This document shows positions 6,805 through 10,582 of a stretch of 10,582 nt of DNA, one piece after another. The stretch is from positions 1-10,582 of the forward strand of contig JAUIKP010000070.1 in the NCBI GenBank assembly GCA_030430725.1, in the 5' to 3' direction. This DNA comes from Nitrospiria bacterium. GTDB taxonomy: Bacteria; Nitrospirota; Nitrospiria; Nitrospirales; UBA8639. Under the pieces are notes generated by a model that worked only from the letters and a program-made list of their open reading frames with translations, made no database searches and was not told the origin of the DNA. The position numbers and the translations under genes are program-made. Position 1 is the first letter of the stretch. The number at the start of each line of letters is the position of its first letter.

Positions 6805-9339
6805 ATGATATACTCGGTTTCCATGAACAACTCTATCGTGATTAGGGGCGCTCGCCAACATAATCTCAAGAATCTCGATCTGGAGATACCTCGGGATCAG
6901 TTGGTGGTCATTACAGGCTTAAGCGGATCAGGTAAGTCATCTTTGGCCTTTGACACGATTTACGCCGAAGGCCAGCGTCGATATGTCGAATCCCTCTCCG
7001 CCTATGCCAGGCAATTCCTTGACCAAATGACGAAACCGGATGTGGATTCCATTGAAGGGCTTTCGCCTGCGATTTCTATCGAACAAAAGACGACGAGTCA
7101 CAACCCCCGGTCCACGGTGGGAACGGTCACGGAGATCTACGATTATTTTCGTCTATTATTTGCCAGAATCGGACAACCCTTTTGCTACCTTTGTGGGAAT
7201 GCCATTGCGGCACAAACGGTACAACAAATGGTGGATGCCATAATCGGGTTGCCCCTTGGCACAAAAATCCACATATTGGCTCCCATTGTGCGAGGACGTA
7301 AAGGGGAATATCGCAAAGAATTATTGGCCGCTCGCAAAGCTGGATTTGTTCGGGCTCGTATTGATGGTGATATTCGGGATCTCGGGGAATCGATTAAGTT
7401 ACATAAACAACGTAAGCATACCATTGAGATTGTGGTTGATCGACTCATCGTCAAGGCAGAGACCGGGGTGACTCGGCGTTTGGCAGATTCGGTCGAAACG
7501 GCCATCAAGATGGCGCAGGGACTTGTGGGAGTGCTGGCAGAAGATGGTCAAGTTCGGGTCTATAGTGAACACCTGGCGTGTATTCAATGTGGTGTCAGCT
7601 ATTCAGAAATTTCCCCAAGAATCTTTTCATTTAACAGCCCTCATGGTGCGTGTGATGGATGTGATGGTATTGGGTATGAAGCTTCCAGTCATTCTGAATG
7701 GGAGGAATGGACCTTCGATACTCCCTGTGCGATGTGTGGGGGAGGTCGGCTGAAAAAGGAAAGCCTTGCCATAAAAATTGGGGGGCAGTCTATTGCTGAG
7801 GTGACCCATCTGTCTGTGGGGAATATCTTGGCATTTATGGATGCGTTAATTCTCACCGATCGCGAACAAATGATTGGGCAGCGGGTGCTGAAAGAGATTC
7901 GGGAGCGGCTGGAGTTTTTGCTCAACGTCGGTTTGGGCTATCTCACCCTGGATCGCCCTTCTGGTACTTTGTCTGGAGGGGAAGGACAACGGATTCGATT
8001 AGCCACGCAAATCGGATCGGGATTGGTGGGCGTGCTGTATATTCTGGATGAGCCCAGTATTGGGTTGCATCAGCGGGATCACCGACGGTTACTCCAAACA
8101 TTGTTACGATTACGTGATATGGGGAATTCCGTGGTGGTGGTTGAACACGATGCCGAGACCATGCGCGCTGCCGACTATATATTGGATTTAGGGCCGGGCG
8201 CCGGCGTGGGAGGTGGACAATTAGTTGCCAATGGTCCTCCCTCGGTGGTGATGGCTCACCCAAGCTCGCTGACCGGCCAATATCTAAAAGGGAGCCGCCG
8301 GATATCTTTGACACAACGTGCACGTCAGGCCAAAGGATTTTTGACCGTCGTGGGTGCGGAAAAGCATAATCTTCAGAACGTGACTGTAAACTTTCCCCTG
8401 GGTCTGTTGACCTGCGTTACCGGTGTGTCAGGGTCAGGGAAAAGCACGTTGGTCGTAGATGTGTTGTTCCGATCCCTGGGACAGGGTTTTTCCCAGAAGA
8501 AGCCGGTGTTTGAGGGGTGTCGGGACATCCGTGGCCTTGACCTCCTGGATAAACTTATTGATATTGATCAATCCCCAATTGGACGGACTCCTCGTTCGAA
8601 TCCTGCCACCTATACCGGCCTCTTTAGTTTCATTCGTGATCTCTTCGCGCAACTACCGGAGTCTCGAGTGCGAGGCTACAAACCAGGCCGCTACAGTTTC
8701 AATGTCAAAGGCGGGCGATGTGAATCTTGTCAGGGTGATGGCCTCATAAAAATTGAAATGCATTTTCTCCCGGATATTTATGTGACCTGTGAGGCCTGCA
8801 ATGGTCAACGGTACAATCGCGAGACCTTGGATGTGACTTACAGAGGGCGAACAATCGCAGAAGTTTTAAACATGACAGTGGCTGAGGCCTTGGAGTTTTT
8901 CGTGAACATTCCGCCACTCCGGACCCGACTGCAAACCTTATCAGATGTGGGCCTCCATTACATTAAACTTGGACAATCGGCGACAACCCTGTCCGGAGGA
9001 GAAGCCCAGCGCGTCAAGCTTTCCAAGGAGCTCTCGAAACGATCCACTGGTCGTACACTGTATATTCTGGACGAACCGACGACTGGACTGCATTTTCTGG
9101 ACATTCAACGGTTGCTGGATGTGCTCGACCGGTTAGTGGAGAAGGGGAATACGGTCCTCGTGATTGAGCATAATGTGGATGTGATTCAGAACGCGGATTG
9201 GGTCATTGATTTGGGACCGGAAGGTGGAGATCAGGGAGGATGTGTGGTGGCGGAGGGAACTCCGCAATCCGTGATGAAAGTTAAAGAATCCTGGACCGGG
9301 CAGGTGTTACGAGAAGATTTTAAAAACCGGTATTCCTGA
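6805..9339 (+). CDS. uvrA: Excinuclease ABC subunit UvrA, lacking most of the insertion domain
   Basis: UvrA is the dimeric ABC-type ATPase that finds bulky DNA lesions and loads UvrB in nucleotide excision repair. The product has 844 residues, about 100 short of the usual 940 or so. Order: Walker [11 protein letters not shown] (38-46), the YARQFL and IEQK regions, a UvrB-binding region (about 127-255, beginning CYLC), zinc module 1 with C259-x2-C262-x20-C283-x2-C286, signature I LSGGEGQR (389-396), Walker B I with Asp415, Walker [12 protein letters not shown] (540-548), zinc module 2 with C639-x2-C642-x19-C662-x2-C665, signature [10 protein letters not shown] (729-736), and Walker B II with Asp756. 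Between CDGIG (286-290) and PCAMC (307-311) only about 16 residues remain where the insertion domain normally sits. The frame is intact on both sides. Start 6805 is chosen for AAGGGG at 6793-6798; ATG 6823 fits the family N-terminus equally well. Signature I has Gly where most have Ala. Confidence 0.96.
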   Translation: MIYSVSMNNSIVIRGARQHNLKNLDLEIPRDQLVVITGLSGSGKSSLAFDTIYAEGQRRYVESLSAYARQFLDQMTKPDVDSIEGLSPAISIEQKTTSHNPRSTVGTVTEIYDYFRLLFARIGQPFCYLCGNAIAAQTVQQMVDAIIGLPLGTKIHILAPIVRGRKGEYRKELLAARKAGFVRARIDGDIRDLGESIKLHKQRKHTIEIVVDRLIVKAETGVTRRLADSVETAIKMAQGLVGVLAEDGQVRVYSEHLACIQCGVSYSEISPRIFSFNSPHGACDGCDGIGYEASSHSEWEEWTFDTPCAMCGGGRLKKESLAIKIGGQSIAEVTHLSVGNILAFMDALILTDREQMIGQRVLKEIRERLEFLLNVGLGYLTLDRPSGTLSGGEGQRIRLATQIGSGLVGVLYILDEPSIGLHQRDHRRLLQTLLRLRDMGNSVVVVEHDAETMRAADYILDLGPGAGVGGGQLVANGPPSVVMAHPSSLTGQYLKGSRRISLTQRARQAKGFLTVVGAEKHNLQNVTVNFPLGLLTCVTGVSGSGKSTLVVDVLFRSLGQGFSQKKPVFEGCRDIRGLDLLDKLIDIDQSPIGRTPRSNPATYTGLFSFIRDLFAQLPESRVRGYKPGRYSFNVKGGRCESCQGDGLIKIEMHFLPDIYVTCEACNGQRYNRETLDVTYRGRTIAEVLNMTVAEALEFFVNIPPLRTRLQTLSDVGLHYIKLGQSATTLSGGEAQRVKLSKELSKRSTGRTLYILDEPTTGLHFLDIQRLLDVLDRLVEKGNTVLVIEHNVDVIQNADWVIDLGPEGGDQGGCVVAEGTPQSVMKVKESWTGQVLREDFKNRYS

Positions 9340-9340
9340 G

Positions 9341-9359
9341 AAAGGCTAGCCTTTTTTCT
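9341..9359. terminator. Shared palindrome between uvrA and the facing 59-residue gene
   Basis: AAAGGCTAGCCTTT (9341-9354) is a perfect 14-base palindrome that can fold as an AAAGG/CCTTT stem with a CTAG loop. On the + strand it runs into TTTTTTC, giving a short intrinsic-type terminator for uvrA directly after its stop. It also contains the TAG stop of the minus-strand gene (9346-9348). The stem is short, so its strength is uncertain. Confidence 0.45.
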
Positions 9360-9525
9360 TGTAAATATTCAGCCCGATTTTTTCTTCTCGATCGGGTATC
9401 GAGACATTGCCTTCGGTTGAGGCAATGATCGTTGTTTTGCCCGATGAAGAAGGCCCAAAATCCTTCGACAGGTCTACCGTAATTGTTAGCATTGTTCCGT
9501 TGACCGTCAATTCCACATTTTTCAT
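9346..9525 (-). CDS. 59-residue SSSGKT small protein
   Basis: Reading the minus strand from ATG at 9525 gives 59 codons ending in TAG: MKNVELTVNGTMLTITVDLSK... to GLNIYKKKG. AGAGGA (9532-9537) lies 6 bases upstream, a strong ribosome-binding site. The sequence is balanced and looks like a folded beta-strand protein (VELTVNGTMLTITVDL, TTIIAST, GLNIY), with no cysteine, signal or membrane segment. Residues 24-31 read GPSSSGKT, which fits the Walker A pattern GxxxxGK[ST]. The chain is far too short for a P-loop NTPase domain and has no Walker B, so nucleotide binding is doubtful. The FGPSSSGKT-IAST-GN-GLN-Y pattern looks like a conserved small-protein family of unknown function; that is recall and not a search. 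It is the last gene of a three-gene minus-strand cluster, 62 bases after the membrane protein. Confidence 0.82.
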   Translation of the reverse strand: MKNVELTVNGTMLTITVDLSKDFGPSSSGKTTIIASTEGNVSIPDREEKIGLNIYKKKG

Positions 9526-9587
9526 GCTTGGTCCTCTCTAGAAGTGCAGATCAATACCGGTTGAAGGGGGCTGGTAGAAGTGCCGCC

Positions 9588-9929
9588 CTATTCTGACAGG
9601 CCCGCGAGGCCCAAAAGTGCTCCTGCTCCGATTATATAGGGAAGAACGCAGGTATAGAATACGGATTCAAAAGAAGAATATTTCCATGTGGGAGTAGGAC
9701 GTGACACATGGTTCTTATAAATAAATTCATATGAGAAAATAAGCATACCAATGGTCAGAACAAGCACGCGACTGGTTCGAGGCCACGTGTAGAGACCAAC
9801 GAACAGATAGCTGGCGGTATGAAAACCACTAAATGCACAAAGGATGGGAGCCAGAAAAAAATGGAGAAATGACGATGAAAGTCGAGGAGAACCCATAGCT
9901 TCTGGGGTTGAAACCTCCTGATGGTCCAT
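9588..9929 (-). CDS. Small membrane protein with three predicted helices
   Basis: The product is 113 residues. After a short polar N-terminus (MDHQEVSTPEAMGSPRLS) there is a hydrophobic stretch at about 20-46 (FLHFFLAPILCAFSGFHTAS and on), a second at about 54-72 (VLVLTIGMLIFSYEFIY) and a third at about 91-111 (VFYTCVLPYIIGAGALLGL). A polar loop with HVSRPTPTWK lies between the second and third. No known family is recognised. The frame is open upstream to 10055, but ATG 9929 is preferred because it overlaps the TAA stop of the zinc-finger gene in the arrangement TAATG, which indicates translational coupling. The upstream extension would overlap that gene and has no hydrophobic character. No separate ribosome-binding site precedes 9929, consistent with coupling. 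Confidence 0.7.
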   Translation of the reverse strand: MDHQEVSTPEAMGSPRLSSSFLHFFLAPILCAFSGFHTASYLFVGLYTWPRTSRVLVLTIGMLIFSYEFIYKNHVSRPTPTWKYSSFESVFYTCVLPYIIGAGALLGLAGLSE

Positions 9930-10213
9930 TATTTGATTTCGGTAGGCACCGAAGGCGTGGATCTGGCAGGTTGGGGGAAGGTCTGCTGGTCTGCACACGT
10001 TTGGCACACACGCGGGCGTCTTTTCAAATAGGAAAACTTTCCGCTCGCCAGACAACTATAATGGACGAAATGCTCACAGATGCTGCAACGAGACCATCCT
10101 CCACGGAGCAAGGTACTGTTTCGATACAGGCCTTCGTGACATACCCCGCACATTTCAGGTTCGATGCCCAATAAAAGGGGTTCCCATTCTCCAGCTTGAT
10201 TTCGAATGCTCAT
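9929..10213 (-). CDS. Cross-brace (RING/PHD-like) zinc protein
   Basis: This 94-residue protein has an eight-ligand zinc pattern: C22-x2-C25-x17-C43-x2-C46-x4-H51-x2-C54-x15-C70-x2-C73. That is the C4HC3 order of PHD fingers. Using His48 and His51, it also satisfies the RING-H2 spacing C46-x1-H48-x2-H51-x2-C54. Both folds bind two zinc ions in a cross-brace. Known bacterial RING-like families occur near ubiquitin-like systems or next to membrane segments; no ubiquitin-like, E1, E2 or JAB gene is in this window. The remaining sequence is a polar N-terminus (QAGEWEPLLLGIEPEM), a basic patch (KFSYLKRRPR) before the last ligand pair, and a Pro/Ser/Thr tail (PQPARSTPSVPTEIK). There is no signal, so the protein is presumably cytoplasmic. 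Its stop overlaps the start of the membrane protein, so the two are probably made together and may interact. A zinc-ribbon adaptor with no enzymatic role is the main alternative. Confidence 0.75.
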   Translation of the reverse strand: MSIRNQAGEWEPLLLGIEPEMCGVCHEGLYRNSTLLRGGWSRCSICEHFVHYSCLASGKFSYLKRRPRVCQTCADQQTFPQPARSTPSVPTEIK

Positions 10214-10221
10214 GGAAGAAA

Positions 10222-10250
10222 AGTATACTGAGTAATTCAGATGAAAACAA
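10222..10250 (-). promoter_or_regulatory. Sigma70-type promoter of the zinc-protein gene, probably leaderless
   Basis: On the minus strand TTGTTT (10245-10250) and TATACT (10222-10227) are spaced by 17 bases. Only 8 bases separate the -10 element from ATG 10213, and no ribosome-binding site lies between them. Transcription would therefore begin at or next to the start codon. Confidence 0.5.
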
Positions 10251-10309
10251 TGAAGAAAACTTTTGGCAATCGTTTACCGAGCCTATGTCCCAGGTTTTAG
10301 GTTCACTAT

Positions 10310-10337
10310 TTGACACTCCAAAAATCCATTTGATAGG
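10310..10337 (+). promoter_or_regulatory. Candidate promoter of the polyprenyl synthase gene
   Basis: A perfect TTGACA (10310-10315) is followed after 16 bases by GATAGG (10332-10337), a poor -10 element. It lies about 50 bases before GTG 10386, in the gap to the divergent zinc-protein gene. Confidence 0.35.
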
Positions 10338-10385
10338 GTCACCAACGATTTCATCCATCCTTCCACGTCGTTTATTCGCTCCTTT

Positions 10386-10582
10386 GTGGACATTCAAGTC
10401 TATTTAGACCAACAGCGCCAACGGGTTGACCGGTTTTTGGAGAAGAGCGTACCTCTCCTCTCGGCCAATCCCCAACAACTGTACGAGTCCATGCGGTATA
10501 GCCTACTGGGTGGAGGAAAACGCATTCGTCCGATTTTGACGATTGCCGCTGCCCAAGCGCTGGGATATGACCGTGACGCCAT
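10386..10582 (+). CDS. Polyprenyl diphosphate synthase, N-terminal part
   Basis: The frame from GTG 10386 is open to the window edge and gives 65 residues. They contain YESMRYSLLGGGKRIRPILT, with the GGKRIRP segment that binds the pyrophosphate of isopentenyl diphosphate in short-chain trans-prenyltransferases (farnesyl or geranylgeranyl diphosphate synthase, IspA type). It is preceded by the usual helical start (YLDQQRQRVDRFLEKSVP). The enzyme would condense allylic diphosphates with isopentenyl diphosphate in the cytoplasm for quinone, carotenoid or cell-wall lipid synthesis. The aspartate-rich DDxxD motif lies beyond the window, so chain length cannot be judged. GTG 10386 is chosen because the frame opens only at 10314 and has no ATG before it. 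A ribosome-binding site is not obvious. The strand agrees with a promoter candidate at 10310. Confidence 0.9.
   Translation, partial: MDIQVYLDQQRQRVDRFLEKSVPLLSANPQQLYESMRYSLLGGGKRIRPILTIAAAQALGYDRDA

Noticed and set aside
4923-9339. ruvB and uvrA as a DNA repair operon
   Set aside because: They are on opposite strands with a terminator and another gene between them.
9930-10055. Upstream extension of the membrane protein to 10055
   Set aside because: It lies wholly within the zinc-protein gene in another frame and is a shadow of it. The TAATG overlap marks the real start.
1-10582. CRISPR array, insertion sequence, prophage or tRNA
   Set aside because: No regularly spaced repeats, transposase or integrase motifs, phage genes or cloverleaf were seen on either strand.

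Overview
The window looks like an ordinary chromosomal stretch of a Gram-negative bacterium with moderate GC content. Two lipoproteins with clear lipoboxes and three other proteins with Sec-type signal or anchor segments imply an inner and an outer membrane. The mix of genes (a degenerate formylglycine-generating-enzyme fold, RuvB, UvrA, a tiny SSSGKT protein, a polyprenyl synthase start) fits a Nitrospirota organism, perhaps a Nitrospira of lower GC. That assignment is an impression from protein sequence and not a proof.

Layout from left to right. Positions 1-300 hold the C-terminal end of an unidentified + strand protein. Positions 411-1724 encode an astacin-type metzincin lipoprotein with a C-terminal pre-peptidase domain. 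It converges on 1841-2767 (-), an exported sulfatase-modifying-factor fold that lacks the catalytic cysteines; a strong hairpin lies between the two. A stretch of about 770 bases without a convincing gene follows, then a small lipoprotein at 3541-4062 (+). Next come three minus-strand genes: a secreted four-cysteine protein (4223-4702), ruvB (4915-5928) and a secreted protein ending in a CxxC motif (6085-6642). A rho-independent terminator separates the last one from ruvB. Divergent to it runs uvrA (6805-9339, +).

Converging on uvrA, with only 6 bases between stop codons, is a minus-strand cluster of three small genes. In transcription order these are a 94-residue cross-brace (RING/PHD-like) zinc protein (9929-10213), a three-helix membrane protein whose start overlaps the zinc protein's stop (9588-9929), and a 59-residue protein carrying a GxxxxGKT motif (9346-9525). 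The window closes with the start of a polyprenyl diphosphate synthase (10386 onward, +), divergent from that cluster.

Two points stand out. The UvrA keeps both ATPases, the UvrB-binding region and all zinc ligands, but has about 16 residues where about 100-120 residues of insertion domain are normally found. The zinc protein, membrane protein and SSSGKT cluster has the look of an uncharacterised membrane-linked module. RuvB and UvrA are DNA repair proteins, but they lie on opposite strands and show no sign of being one operon.
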